Origin: Burkholderiales bacterium
GTDB lineage: Bacteria; Pseudomonadota; Gammaproteobacteria; Burkholderiales; Casimicrobiaceae
Length of the DNA: 64,000 nucleotides
Reading direction: 5' to 3'
NCBI GenBank assembly: GCA_016790165.1
Contig: JAEUPL010000009.1
Span: forward strand, 1-64,000
Made by a program: the position numbers and the translations under genes. The notes beneath the pieces were generated by a model. That model worked only from the letters and a program-made list of their open reading frames with translations. It ran no database searches and was not told the origin of the DNA. This document shows positions 1 to 7,542 of the stretch, piece after piece; position 1 is the first letter of the stretch; the number at the start of each line of letters is the position of its first letter.

Positions 1-83
1 GCAGGCCGACGACCGCTCGCCACCAGTTCAACTATCTGCTGCCGAAACGCCTCCGCGTACGGCGGCTTTGTCCTTCCACCCAT
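1..83 (-). CDS. IS3-family transposase OrfA, N-terminal fragment (runs off the window edge)
   Basis: The first 27 codons of a minus-strand gene starting with ATG at 83; the rest lies to the left of the window. A clear ribosome binding site (GAAGGAG) sits about 8 bp upstream. The peptide begins MGGRTKPPYAEAFRQQIVEL and continues VASGRRPA. This is the typical start of the helix-turn-helix OrfA of IS3-type transposases, with basic and aromatic residues before a first helix of the form FRQQIVEL. OrfA binds the IS ends and normally makes the active transposase by programmed frameshifting into OrfB. Whether this copy is intact cannot be seen. Confidence 0.65.
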   Translation of the reverse strand, partial: MGGRTKPPYAEAFRQQIVELVASGRRP

Positions 84-141
84 TCCCTGACTCCTTCAAT
101 TTCTTCAAACACGTAGTGTCCGTGAAATCGGGGTCAGTCCA
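1..141 (-). mobile_element. IS3-family-like insertion sequence, left end only
   Basis: Reading the minus strand from 141 leftward, the sequence begins TGGACTGACCCCGATTTCAC, which looks like the terminal inverted repeat of an IS3-family element. A transposase reading frame begins 58 bp further in. The other end and any target duplication are outside the window. The end lies only 11 bp from the outer attC core (153-159), so the element appears to have inserted at the edge of the cassette array. The family assignment is from recognition of the OrfA N-terminus and the end sequence, not from a database search. Confidence 0.65.
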
Positions 142-152
142 TCGGGCCATCC

Positions 153-284
153 TGCTAACGTTCGAGCTAACCCCGAGAGCGGAGGCAGGCGCTGTAAGCC
201 CGGGACGCGACGATGGTAGCGCTGGCGCGGCCCGGGCTTACAGCGCCTGCCGTAGCGAGTCGGGGGTTGAGCGAGGGGTTAGGC
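153..284 (-). other. integron attC recombination site 1
   Basis: On the minus strand the site starts with core GCCTAAC (284-278), then CTCAACC, and ends with GGTTAGCTCGAACGTTAGCA, the usual paired R and L boxes of an attC site. Its centre is an inverted repeat of about 21 bp, GGCAGGCGCTGTAAGCCCGGG and its complement, separated by about 23 bp. The distal core reads GTTAGCA instead of the consensus GTTRRRY, a mild degeneration. The stop codon TAA of the exported cassette protein lies inside the proximal core, as expected for a cassette ending in its own attC. Confidence 0.8.
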
Positions 285-680
285 CCCACTGAGCACACGT
301 AGCTCCACGTTACCTTGCAGCGTTGAGTTCAACTTTTCCCAGCAGGCTGCCCCAAGCCAACCAAACCTGAGAGTTCGACCGTCTTTAAATCGAATCTCCA
401 GCATACCGATTGCTGGTTTGGCAGATGGGCTTAGAAGCACGATTTCTTGGATCTTGTCTAGTCCGGTCTGCCCCTTTATCGTGCCTGAGTAAGCAATGCT
501 GCTTGTCGTTTGGCTGGCGACATAAATCGCTCTCGGCACGCCTCCGAGGGTTTGGAATCGAATCCGCAGTGCATGATTCGAAGTCGCCTCGCAGCTGGTT
601 TGTGCGTAGTCTTCCGGGCCTGCATGTGCGAACGGCGCCGCACATGCGAGAAGAATTGCGAAGGCGTTGCGTGGGGGCAT
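279..680 (-). CDS. integron cassette protein, small exported protein of unknown function
   Basis: 133-residue protein. The N-terminus (MPPRNAFAILLACAAPFAHA) is a typical Sec signal peptide with predicted cleavage after AHA. The mature part is about 113 residues with two cysteines (one in TSCEAT near the mature N-terminus, one in AACWEKL near the C-terminus) that could form a disulfide. No known domain was recognised. The gene starts 11 bp after the core of attC site 2 and its stop codon lies in attC site 1, so it forms a complete minus-strand cassette. There is little leader and no obvious ribosome binding site, which is common for cassette genes. The ATG at 680 is the first in-frame start after the cassette boundary. 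Confidence 0.75.
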   Translation of the reverse strand: MPPRNAFAILLACAAPFAHAGPEDYAQTSCEATSNHALRIRFQTLGGVPRAIYVASQTTSSIAYSGTIKGQTGLDKIQEIVLLSPSAKPAIGMLEIRFKDGRTLRFGWLGAACWEKLNSTLQGNVELRVLSGA

Positions 681-690
681 TTTGTGTGGG

Positions 691-801
691 GCCTAACGTC
701 GCCGATAACCGGCACGACGCGGCGGGCCGGCGCTGGGCGAGAATGAAATGACGCCCGGCGCTGGACTGCCGTGGCGTGTCCGGTTGATTGGTTCGTTAGG
801 C
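691..801 (-). other. integron attC recombination site 2
   Basis: Bounded by perfect cores, GCCTAAC at 691-697 and GTTAGGC at 795-801 in plus-strand reading. Inside them the minus strand has the L-box pair CAACCGG (left) and CCGGTTATC (right). The middle contains an imperfect GC-rich stem (GCTGGGCG paired with CGCCCGGC). The length of 111 bp is within the usual attC range. The HNH gene ends inside this site and the exported cassette gene starts just beyond it, which sets the cassette order and direction as right to left. Confidence 0.85.
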
Positions 802-1302
802 GTCACGAGGTGGCAGCGCATAGGTTACCTTTTCATCCGATACCACTACGTGCCCCATTGCGGCAAGGGAATCGACGAGCAGGTTCAAGTCTGCCTCGAG
901 CAGCTGCATCTTGAATAGTGCGTTGATCGTATTCTTGAGAGTCGACAGGCGTCTGGGGCGAGCAGAACCACGCTTTTGAAGGTCGACCACCACCTGTTTG
1001 ATCCGTTCCGCCAATTCGGATGGTGGCTGCGCGGAGGTTGGCTGGGGCTCGGCATGCGGAACATGAGGACACGAAAGAGCGCCTCTGTGGCTGAGGACGG
1101 CCTGAAACTTGGCCTTGATCGAGAGGCTTCCTAAAGCTGCGTTCGCTGCCTTGCAGCAAACAATGCAATTCTCATCATCTTTGGCGCCGCCGTTTGATGT
1201 CGCGACTAGATGCTCGACGCTGGCTTCACCCGGGGCAATGGGATGGTGACAGAGAAAGCACCGGTTTCCCTGGAGGAAGAGTAGACGCTCAAGTTGCTTC
1301 AT
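796..1302 (-). CDS. integron cassette HNH endonuclease-like protein
   Basis: 168 residues. The N-terminal 50 residues carry an HNH/zinc pattern: CFLC, then VEHLVATSNGGAKDDENC, then CxxCC-type cysteines (CIVCCKAAN) and a following LG. This matches HNH nucleases in which a CxxC pair and the central EH...N bind zinc and a catalytic metal. The region from about residue 110 is basic then helical (RPRRLSTLKNTI...), ending with a possible small winged-helix fold, so it may bind nucleic acid. The start codon is only 7 bp after core GTTAGGC and its stop TAA is in attC site 2, so it is the first cassette seen here. A substrate, or a defence role, cannot be read from sequence. Confidence 0.7.
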   Translation of the reverse strand: MKQLERLLFLQGNRCFLCHHPIAPGEASVEHLVATSNGGAKDDENCIVCCKAANAALGSLSIKAKFQAVLSHRGALSCPHVPHAEPQPTSAQPPSELAERIKQVVVDLQKRGSARPRRLSTLKNTINALFKMQLLEADLNLLVDSLAAMGHVVVSDEKVTYALPPRDA

Positions 1303-1309
1303 GTGTGAC

Positions 1310-1440
1310 GCCTAACTAGATTTATGCGTTTTGCGCCAGTATAACTAGATATATACACACCCATTGCTGCTGCATCTGATGTGATTGCTGTGCTGATTCA
1401 TAAGTAAATTTTTAAATATACTGGCGTAATATACAGTTTA
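1310..1440 (-). promoter_or_regulatory. AT-rich attI-like or array-leader region upstream of the cassettes
   Basis: Core GTTAGGC (minus strand, 1316-1310) marks the upstream edge of the HNH cassette. A 9-bp direct repeat TAACTAGAT occurs at 1313-1321 and 1342-1350. A 10-bp inverted repeat, CGCCAGTATA at 1334-1343 and TATACTGGCG at 1417-1426, encloses a strongly AT-rich stretch with TATATA runs. Direct core repeats next to the first cassette are what an attI site has, and the AT-rich stretch could hold the cassette promoter. A worn attC is the alternative. No integrase gene is next to it. Confidence 0.4.
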
Positions 1441-1718
1441 ACCGCGCCCACCAATGCGCCTCACCCGGCGACGCTACTGATGCAGGTGCGTGACCAGAAT
1501 CATTGCCGGCGCTATGTGCGTTCGATGGAACGAGCGCAACGGTGCTGCGTTCGCTTTTTCATTCGCCTTCATGGGCTGCAACATCCGCGAGACACCGGGG
1601 TGGGAGACCGGTCTGGCACGCAAACGGGCCCGAGCGGTATTGATCCGGGACGCATCAAGCTGGATACCGTGCGAACGGCCTTGCCCGCGAATCGTGGGCA
1701 ATCGCGGGCAGGTTAGCT
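1441..1718. other. non-coding stretch between cassette array and chromosomal backbone
   Basis: I see no convincing gene here; the open frames lack family resemblance and ribosome binding sites, and none resembles an integron integrase. The only structure is a stem-loop with 9-bp arms, TGCCCGCGA at 1682-1690 and TCGCGGGCA at 1702-1710, just past the stop of the minus-strand acyltransferase gene. It may act as its terminator, but there is no T-run on that strand. Confidence 0.5.
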
Positions 1719-2930
1719 TCACGGCTTCAGCGTCATCGCGGCGGATTCTTCGCCGCCGGTCGGGCTCGGCGCGTTCATCGTGTGTGGTTGCAGGGCGGTC
1801 TTGAACGGCGAGCTTTCGGTGAGTTCGTCAAGCGTGTGCGCAACGCCGGCGCGCTCACGCGCAAGAAACGCTGCGACGGCATCGGCGAAGCGACGATCCG
1901 CCACCCAGTGCGCAGAATGCGTCGTCACCGGCAACAGGCCGCGTGCGAGTTTGTGCGCGCCCTGAGCGCCGCCTTCGAAACGCCGGTAGCCGTGCGCGAT
2001 GCACCACGCGATGGGCTGGTAGTAGCACGCCTCGAAATGCAGCGATTTGAGCGGCTCGCGCGTGCCCCAGTACCGGCCGTAGACGGTGTCGCCGCTCGCG
2101 ATGCAGAGCGATGCGCAGATCGGTTCGTCAGCGCGTTCGCCAACGAAGAGGACCGCTGCGTCGCCCATCTCGTGGCCCACGCGTTCAAAAAAGGGAGCGG
2201 ACAGATACGGTGAGGAATGGTGTGCGGCGTACGTGCGCTGGTAGCAGTCGTAAAAGAACGCCCAGTCATCGCCGCGGATCGATGCGCCGCGAGCGATGCG
2301 CCAGCGTACACCGGCGTCGGCGACATAACGGCGATCCTGCCGGATGCGTTTGCGCTTGTCGTGCGTCATGCTGGCGAGCAAATCGTCGAAGCGGGTGTAG
2401 CCGTGGTTTTGCCAATGAAATTGCACGCCTTGCCGCAGCATGAGCCCCGCACCGCGCCAGAGCGCTGCCTCGTCAGACGGCGGAAACAGGACATGCAGGC
2501 TCGACACCTGCAAACGCCTGGCGAGGGCGAGGGCGGCGTCAACCAGGGCGCGACGAATGCCGTCGTCGGTCGCCAGCAGCCGCGGACCGGCACAGGGCGT
2601 GAACGGCACGGCAGCCAGCAATTTGGGGTAGTAGTCGCCGCCCGCGCGCTGCCAGGCCTCGGCCCACGACCAGTCGAAGACGTATTCGCCGTACGAATGA
2701 GCTTTCAGGTAAAGCGGTAGTGCCCCACACAGCCTGCCGGATGCGGCGCGCGCCACCAGAAAGCGCGGTGTCCAGCCCGTGCGCGGACTGGCGCAACCGG
2801 TTTCGTGCAGCGCGTGCAGATAGGCGTGAGAGAGAAAGACGTTGCCACCCGCCGCGTTGACCAGCGTGTCCCAGTCAAGCGCGCGAACCTCAGCGAGCGA
2901 ATCGATGACGTCGATGGCAGGTGCAGTCAT
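1719..2930 (-). CDS. FemAB-like GNAT-superfamily acyltransferase (DUF482 type)
   Basis: 403-residue protein of the FemAB-like / DUF482 family, a double GNAT-fold group often labelled peptidoglycan-biosynthesis-related N-acetyltransferase. Hallmarks seen are a basic KRKRIRQDRR segment near residue 195, the YGRYWG motif, and the long C-terminal signature FEGGAQGAHKLARGLLP followed by SAHWV. The length is normal for the family. The substrate is not established for most members. It is divergent from nadE with about 50 bp between the starts, and the last 25 residues are low-complexity and probably disordered. Confidence 0.85.
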   Translation of the reverse strand: MTAPAIDVIDSLAEVRALDWDTLVNAAGGNVFLSHAYLHALHETGCASPRTGWTPRFLVARAASGRLCGALPLYLKAHSYGEYVFDWSWAEAWQRAGGDYYPKLLAAVPFTPCAGPRLLATDDGIRRALVDAALALARRLQVSSLHVLFPPSDEAALWRGAGLMLRQGVQFHWQNHGYTRFDDLLASMTHDKRKRIRQDRRYVADAGVRWRIARGASIRGDDWAFFYDCYQRTYAAHHSSPYLSAPFFERVGHEMGDAAVLFVGERADEPICASLCIASGDTVYGRYWGTREPLKSLHFEACYYQPIAWCIAHGYRRFEGGAQGAHKLARGLLPVTTHSAHWVADRRFADAVAAFLARERAGVAHTLDELTESSPFKTALQPHTMNAPSPTGGEESAAMTLKP

Positions 2931-2983
2931 GCTGCCGATTCTGCCGCAGTGCTGCCCACGCCGCGCGGCCTACAATTTCCGGC

Positions 2984-4606
2984 ATGAAAGCTGTGATCGC
3001 TCAACTCAATCTGGTGGTCGGAGACCTCAAGCGCAATGCCGCCAAAATTCTGGATGCTGCGCGCTCTGCGGCGGCGGTGGACGCTGAGCTCCTGCTGACG
3101 CCGGAGCTCTCGATTTGCTCCTACCAGCCCGAAGACTTGCTCCTGCGGCCATCGTTTATCGCTGCCTGCAAGGCCGAGGTGGAAGGGCTGGCCGCGCAGT
3201 TGCCGGCGACGCTCGCGGCCATCGTGGGCTTGCCGTGGCGCGACGAGAGCGGTCTTTACAACGCCGCGGCCCTGCTGCGCGGCGGCAAGATCGAGGCAAT
3301 CTATCGCAAGATGGATTTGCCCAACTACTCGGTGTTCGACGACAAGCGCTATTTCGATCACGGCAATGCGGCGTGTGTGTTTGACGTGGGCGGTGTTCGT
3401 CTGGGCGTGCTGATCTGCGAAGACGTGTGGCTCTCGCGCGCCACGGTGCTGGCGCGCGAGGCTGGAGCGCAGATGCTGGCCGTGATCAACGGCTCGCCGT
3501 TTGACACGGAGCATCTGGCGGCGCGTGAGGCCGCGTGTCGCGAGCGCGTGGATGAGCAGGGCTTGCCGATCCTCTTTTGCAATCTGGTCGGCGGGCAGGA
3601 TGAAATCGTCTACGACGGGCAATCGTTCGTCATGAACGGCGAGGGCGAGGTGACGCAGCGCCTGCCGGGATTTGCCGAGACCATCGCCGTGATCGAGGTG
3701 GACGCACCGACCGCAGGCTCGCATCGCGCGGTGCCCAAGCCCGTTCGCTACAACACGCCGCAGGGCCGCGTGGCCGACGTGTATGCCGCGCTGGTGCTCG
3801 CGGTGAAGGACTACATCAACAAGAACCGCTTTCCCGGGATTGTGCTGGGGCTCTCCGGGGGCATTGACAGTGCCGTGGTGCTCGCCATCGCGGTGGACGC
3901 GCTTGGGCGCGACCGCGTGCGTTGCGTGATGCTGCCCTCCAAGTTCAACGCCAGCATCAGCCTTGAAGATGCCCGCTGGATGGCGGGCGTGCAGGGCGTC
4001 CGCTACGACGAAATTCCGATTGAGCCGGTGTACGAGGCCTTTGAGGCGGCGCTGGCCGACCAGTTCAAGGGCTACCCGGTGGACGCGAGCGAGGAGAACC
4101 TGCAATCGCGCATTCGCGGCACGATTCTGATGGGCATCTCCAACAAGACGGGCAACCTCGTGCTCACCACCGGCAACAAAAGCGAAATGACGACCGGCTA
4201 CGCCACGCTCTACGGCGACATGGCGGGTGGCTTCGCGGTGCTGAAGGATTGCGACAAGGAGCTGGTGTACGAGCTGGCGAACTGGCGAAATCAGTTTGGC
4301 CGCGTGATTCCCGAGCGCGTGATCACGCGCGCGCCGTCCGCCGAACTGCGCAATGATCAGACGGACCAGGATTCACTGCCGGAATATCCGATCCTCGACG
4401 AGATCATGGCCCTTTACATGGAGCAAAACCTGTCGGCCAGCGAGATCAAGGCGAGGGGGCTGCCACCCGCCGATGTGGACAAAGTCGTGCGTCTGCTGCG
4501 TATCAACGAATACAAACGCCGCCAGGCCCCCGTCGGCCCACGCGTTACGCCGCGCGCCTATGGCCGCGACTGGCGCTATCCGATCACGAGCGGGTGGCGG
4601 GAGTAG
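2984..4606 (+). CDS. nadE: glutamine-dependent NAD(+) synthetase
   Basis: 540 residues. Catalyses the last step of NAD synthesis, ATP-dependent amidation of nicotinate adenine dinucleotide using ammonia from glutamine. The N-terminal nitrilase-type glutaminase domain shows the Glu-Lys-Cys triad: E41 (TPELS), K109 (YRKMDLPN) and C145 (LICEDVW). The synthetase domain has the ATP-binding P-loop LSGGIDSAVV near residue 290 and the TTGNKSEM motif. The ATG at 2984 was chosen because the protein then starts MKAVIAQLNLVVGD as in homologues; upstream in-frame codons add a non-conserved tail. A 120-bp repeat begins 10 bp after the stop. Confidence 0.96.
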   Translation: MKAVIAQLNLVVGDLKRNAAKILDAARSAAAVDAELLLTPELSICSYQPEDLLLRPSFIAACKAEVEGLAAQLPATLAAIVGLPWRDESGLYNAAALLRGGKIEAIYRKMDLPNYSVFDDKRYFDHGNAACVFDVGGVRLGVLICEDVWLSRATVLAREAGAQMLAVINGSPFDTEHLAAREAACRERVDEQGLPILFCNLVGGQDEIVYDGQSFVMNGEGEVTQRLPGFAETIAVIEVDAPTAGSHRAVPKPVRYNTPQGRVADVYAALVLAVKDYINKNRFPGIVLGLSGGIDSAVVLAIAVDALGRDRVRCVMLPSKFNASISLEDARWMAGVQGVRYDEIPIEPVYEAFEAALADQFKGYPVDASEENLQSRIRGTILMGISNKTGNLVLTTGNKSEMTTGYATLYGDMAGGFAVLKDCDKELVYELANWRNQFGRVIPERVITRAPSAELRNDQTDQDSLPEYPILDEIMALYMEQNLSASEIKARGLPPADVDKVVRLLRINEYKRRQAPVGPRVTPRAYGRDWRYPITSGWRE

Positions 4607-4616
4607 GGGCATCCGT

Positions 4617-4736
4617 ACAGCTTTTCGCAGCAAACGACAAGCCTACAGTCATCGGAGCGATTTTTTCTGATAAGTCGACTCGGAAGAAAATCAGGCTAAA
4701 ACCGCCATGGATTGGTCGTGCCGCGTGAAAAGTTGT
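4617..4736 (+). repeat. 120-bp near-palindromic intergenic repeat, copy A
   Basis: Begins ACAGCTTTTC and ends GAAAAGTTGT; the reverse complement of the right end reads ACAACTTTTC. CGAC is found at positions 19-22 counted from both ends. The exact centre carries AAGTCGAC (positions 56-63). Conserved blocks between the two 60-bp halves are 1-10, 18-22, about 47-52 and 57-60. The same layout occurs at three other places in this window. It lies between nadE and the TonB-dependent receptor gene, both on the plus strand. Confidence 0.75.
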
Positions 4737-4765
4737 TGTTTGTGAGCTGGGGCGCACGCCACCTT

Positions 4766-4784
4766 ACATTCACGCCGTGAATGT
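4766..4784. promoter_or_regulatory. perfect palindrome upstream of the TonB-dependent receptor, candidate operator
   Basis: ACATTCAC-GCC-GTGAATGT, two perfect 8-bp arms around 3 bp, 138 bp before the receptor start codon. The size and symmetry fit a dimeric repressor or activator site, but the regulator is unknown. The rest of the 4607-4922 gap holds repeat copy A and otherwise no gene that I can see. Confidence 0.45.
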
Positions 4785-4922
4785 GCGGCAAGCGGCTGCT
4801 TTTCTACATTCCGTCGCATGCGGGTTCATTTCCCCGGAACTTTTCGCGATAGTTCGATGAACTCCCGCATCCCCCTACAGGTCAACCGATCTGATCGCTT
4901 TCCTTAACCACACATTTCCCGA

Positions 4923-7148
4923 ATGCCGAAATCATCGCCCCGTCCCGGTCTGTGCGCACTGCGTCGCAGTGTTGTCGCCGTCTCCTCTGCCGTTGCCTGC
5001 ATGCAGTCCATGGCGCAGGCCAACAACGAACCACCGACGGAAACGCCGAACGCGCAGCGTCTGGAGCGAATTGAGCTTAGTGCGCGGCCGCAGACGACGA
5101 CTGAATTGCGCCGCCAGTCGACGGCGGCGAAGCAGATTTACGACGAAGCGGACATTCAAAAATTCGGCGATGTGAGCGTCAGCGACGTTCTGAAGCGTTT
5201 GCCGGGCGTTAGCCTGAGCGGGAGTGGACCGGCGCTGCGCGGGCTCGGCAGCTACACGCGCATCCTGCTCAATGGCGAACCTGCGCCGCCCAATTTCGAT
5301 CTGAACAATCTGAATCCATCGCAGGTGCTGCGCATCGAAGTCGCGCGCGCCGCCACCGCTGACCAGACCGCCGAGGCGATTGGCGGCACGATCAACATCA
5401 TTCTCAAAGAGCCGCCCCGCTCGCGCACCGTCGAAGGCCAGGCGCGCGTGAGCTATCAGTACGAGCAACCTGCCGTTGGACTCAACCTCACCTGGGGCGA
5501 ACGAATTCAGGGCAGCACGGCGTTCAATGTGCCCGTCTCGTATTTCGAGTGGAACAATTTCAATGCGGTGCGAACCACGAGCACCGTCACGAACCCCAGT
5601 GCGCCTGCCGCCATCGGCACGCGGCTTGCCGACCGCCATCCGTTTGGACGCGGTTTCAACACGTCGCCCAGTTTCAACTGGAAAGTCAACGAGACGAGTT
5701 CGCTCAATACGCAGGCGTTCATCACGCAGGGGCAGTGGCGGTGGAGCGATCTCGCGACTGATCGTCGGATCATCGCGGGGCAGCCGGTTTTCGCCGATGA
5801 TTCCCGCAACTTTGGCAACTGGCTGAACGCCCGCGTCGGCACGACCTACAGTAATAGCTTCGATGGCGATCAACGTCTGGAGATGAAGGCGGGCGTGCAG
5901 TACAACGCCTACGACTTCACTGCCCGCGCATTCCGCGACGGCGCCGAGCGTCGCCTGACCCTGGGCGAGAGCAAAAACCCGACGTTCACCCAAAGCGGCC
6001 AGTATTCTCGTCTGGTTGCCGACACACACACGATCACCGCCGGCTGGAATTTTGAGTGGCAAGACTGGATTGGCCGCTCACGCACGACCGAACTCGGTGT
6101 GCCGCTGCTACCCATTTTTGAGGGACAAAACGTCGAGGCACGTGTCGCGCGCTACGCGGCATTCGTCCAGGATGAATGGGAGGTCGGCAAACGGTTGTCG
6201 GCCTATGCCGGTGTTCGGGGTGAGCGCATTGCCACCCGGAGCAAAGCGGTTGGCGAGTCTTCTGAGGCCAACACCGCGACCGTTGTCTCGCCCATGTTTC
6301 ACCTGAAATACAAGCTGGACGAAAAAGGTGAACACCTGTTCCGCAGCAGTTTGACCAGCACCTTCAAGGCGCCTGACCCGATGCAGTTGCTCGCGCGCCC
6401 GCTCGTTTCCGCGCTTTACTCTGATCTCACGCGAAGCAACGACGCGCTTTCGAGCGACCGCATTGGCAATCCGGCCCTGAAGCCCGAGCTTGCCACGGGT
6501 TTCGACATTGCCTATGAGCGCTATTTCCCGGGCGGTGGCGTGGCCAGTGCCACCGTGTTCTATCGTCACGTCAGAGACTTGATCCGTAACCGAACGACGC
6601 TCGAAACGGTGTCCTGGGCAACGGCCCCGCGCTACGTCACACGCCCCGTCAATTTCGATGCGGCCAATACGTTTGGTCTGGAGCTGGAAGCGCGCGGCCG
6701 CGCCGGAACGCTGCTGCCGTTTGCGTTCAGTGCCAAGACGCCGCTCGATATCCGTGCGTCGCTCAACTACTACCAGTCGCGGGTACAGGGCGTGCCCGGT
6801 CCGGATAATCGGCTTGACCGCCAGCAACCGTGGTCGGCAACCGTCGGGCTTGACTACGTGCTGAGTGGCGTGACTCCTGCGCCCATCCGTCTGGGTGGCA
6901 GCCTGTCGTTCACGCCTGGGTATCGCACTCAGCAGTCGACTGAGCAAAGCATCGAATTCGTGCGGTCGCGCACGATTGACCTCTACGCCAACATACCGGT
7001 CAGTCAAAAGATGTCGGTACGCCTGGTCGCAAACAATGCGGCACCGTTGGCGAGTGAGAACACGACGGTGTACAGCACACTCAGCACGGTGACCACGGTG
7101 AGCAAGCCACGGACATGGTGCGGTGTCGTGCTGAGCGTCAAGGGCTAG
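4923..7148 (+). CDS. TonB-dependent outer-membrane receptor
   Basis: 741 residues. A signal peptide (about residues 1-32, ending SMAQA) is followed by a short linker and the plug domain: VSDVLKRLPGV, ALRGLGSY, ILLNGEP, and the plug end EAIGGTINIILKEP. The remaining 550 residues have the alternating aromatic/polar pattern of a 22-strand beta-barrel. Such receptors import ferric siderophores, vitamin B12, sugars or aromatic chelates using TonB energy; the ligand is not evident. The C-terminus ends VVLSVKG rather than the usual terminal Phe, a small departure from the barrel end signal. No TonB, ExbB or sigma-factor partner lies beside it; it stands alone between nadE and the anthranilate operon. 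Confidence 0.9.
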   Translation: MPKSSPRPGLCALRRSVVAVSSAVACMQSMAQANNEPPTETPNAQRLERIELSARPQTTTELRRQSTAAKQIYDEADIQKFGDVSVSDVLKRLPGVSLSGSGPALRGLGSYTRILLNGEPAPPNFDLNNLNPSQVLRIEVARAATADQTAEAIGGTINIILKEPPRSRTVEGQARVSYQYEQPAVGLNLTWGERIQGSTAFNVPVSYFEWNNFNAVRTTSTVTNPSAPAAIGTRLADRHPFGRGFNTSPSFNWKVNETSSLNTQAFITQGQWRWSDLATDRRIIAGQPVFADDSRNFGNWLNARVGTTYSNSFDGDQRLEMKAGVQYNAYDFTARAFRDGAERRLTLGESKNPTFTQSGQYSRLVADTHTITAGWNFEWQDWIGRSRTTELGVPLLPIFEGQNVEARVARYAAFVQDEWEVGKRLSAYAGVRGERIATRSKAVGESSEANTATVVSPMFHLKYKLDEKGEHLFRSSLTSTFKAPDPMQLLARPLVSALYSDLTRSNDALSSDRIGNPALKPELATGFDIAYERYFPGGGVASATVFYRHVRDLIRNRTTLETVSWATAPRYVTRPVNFDAANTFGLELEARGRAGTLLPFAFSAKTPLDIRASLNYYQSRVQGVPGPDNRLDRQQPWSATVGLDYVLSGVTPAPIRLGGSLSFTPGYRTQQSTEQSIEFVRSRTIDLYANIPVSQKMSVRLVANNAAPLASENTTVYSTLSTVTTVSKPRTWCGVVLSVKG

Positions 7149-7211
7149 CCGCCCGTTCCTTCGACCTCAAGCGCGACGGTCGACGGCTGTAGTTCAGTGC
7201 GTTAACGGCGC

Positions 7212-7236
7212 TCCCCCGCTGCTCGGGATCGGGGGA
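7212..7236 (+). terminator. GC-rich stem-loop after the TonB-dependent receptor
   Basis: Arms TCCCCCG (7212-7218) and CGGGGGA (7230-7236) with an 11-nt loop, 64 bp after the receptor stop codon. There is no T-run, so termination would have to be weak or Rho-assisted. Confidence 0.35.
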
Positions 7237-7386
7237 AGTGGCTGGGGTTTGTTCGCACCGGTAGCTTTGTCCGTATTACGGTTGGGCGGCAGTTGAAAGC
7301 CACGCGCGCTTTTCCCGTCATCAGGTGTCGGGCGCTCTCGGCACACGTTTCGTGATGAGGCGGCGACGCGGCACCGCGTCACCTCG

Positions 7387-7418
7387 ATTGACATAGATAG
7401 TTTAGATGTCAATAATAT
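7387..7418 (+). promoter_or_regulatory. promoter with overlapping inverted repeat upstream of the 2-aminobenzoate operon, candidate MarR operator
   Basis: ATTGACAT (7387-7394) and ATGTCAAT (7406-7413) are perfect 8-bp arms with an 11-bp gap. The left arm contains TTGACA, a consensus -35 box (7388-7393), and TAATAT at 7413-7418 can serve as a -10 box with a 19-bp spacer. This AT-rich island is the only such stretch in the 394-bp gap 7149-7542, about 125 bp before the first operon gene. A repressor at this palindrome would block RNA polymerase; the MarR protein encoded inside the operon is the natural candidate. That link is inference. Confidence 0.5.
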
Positions 7419-7542
7419 ATTCATCGCTATTTTTCCGGCGCGGTCAGAGGTGACGTGCGCGTCCGGTTCGCCAGACCGGATTGCTGCACGCGCCTCGTCG
7501 TGACGGGACAACACCTGTACGTCACGAGATCGGAGATCAGGC

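Noticed and set aside
1682-1710. Stem-loop as an intrinsic terminator of the acyltransferase gene
   Set aside because: Good stem but no T-run on the minus strand; kept only as a note in the gap description.
1474-1804. Short frames on both strands that might be an integrase remnant
   Set aside because: Translations lack the tyrosine-recombinase RHRY boxes and the IntI-specific patch; Arg-rich composition typical of non-coding GC-rich DNA.
2927-4105. Minus-strand frame of about 390 codons opposite nadE
   Set aside because: Mirror image of the nadE coding frame with His/Arg/Gln-rich nonsense composition.
4838-4862. Half-copy of the 120-bp repeat end (AACTTTTCGCGATAGTTCGA) before the TonB-dependent receptor
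   Set aside because: Only the CTTTTC part matches well, the CGAC block is absent and there is no partner end; could be chance.
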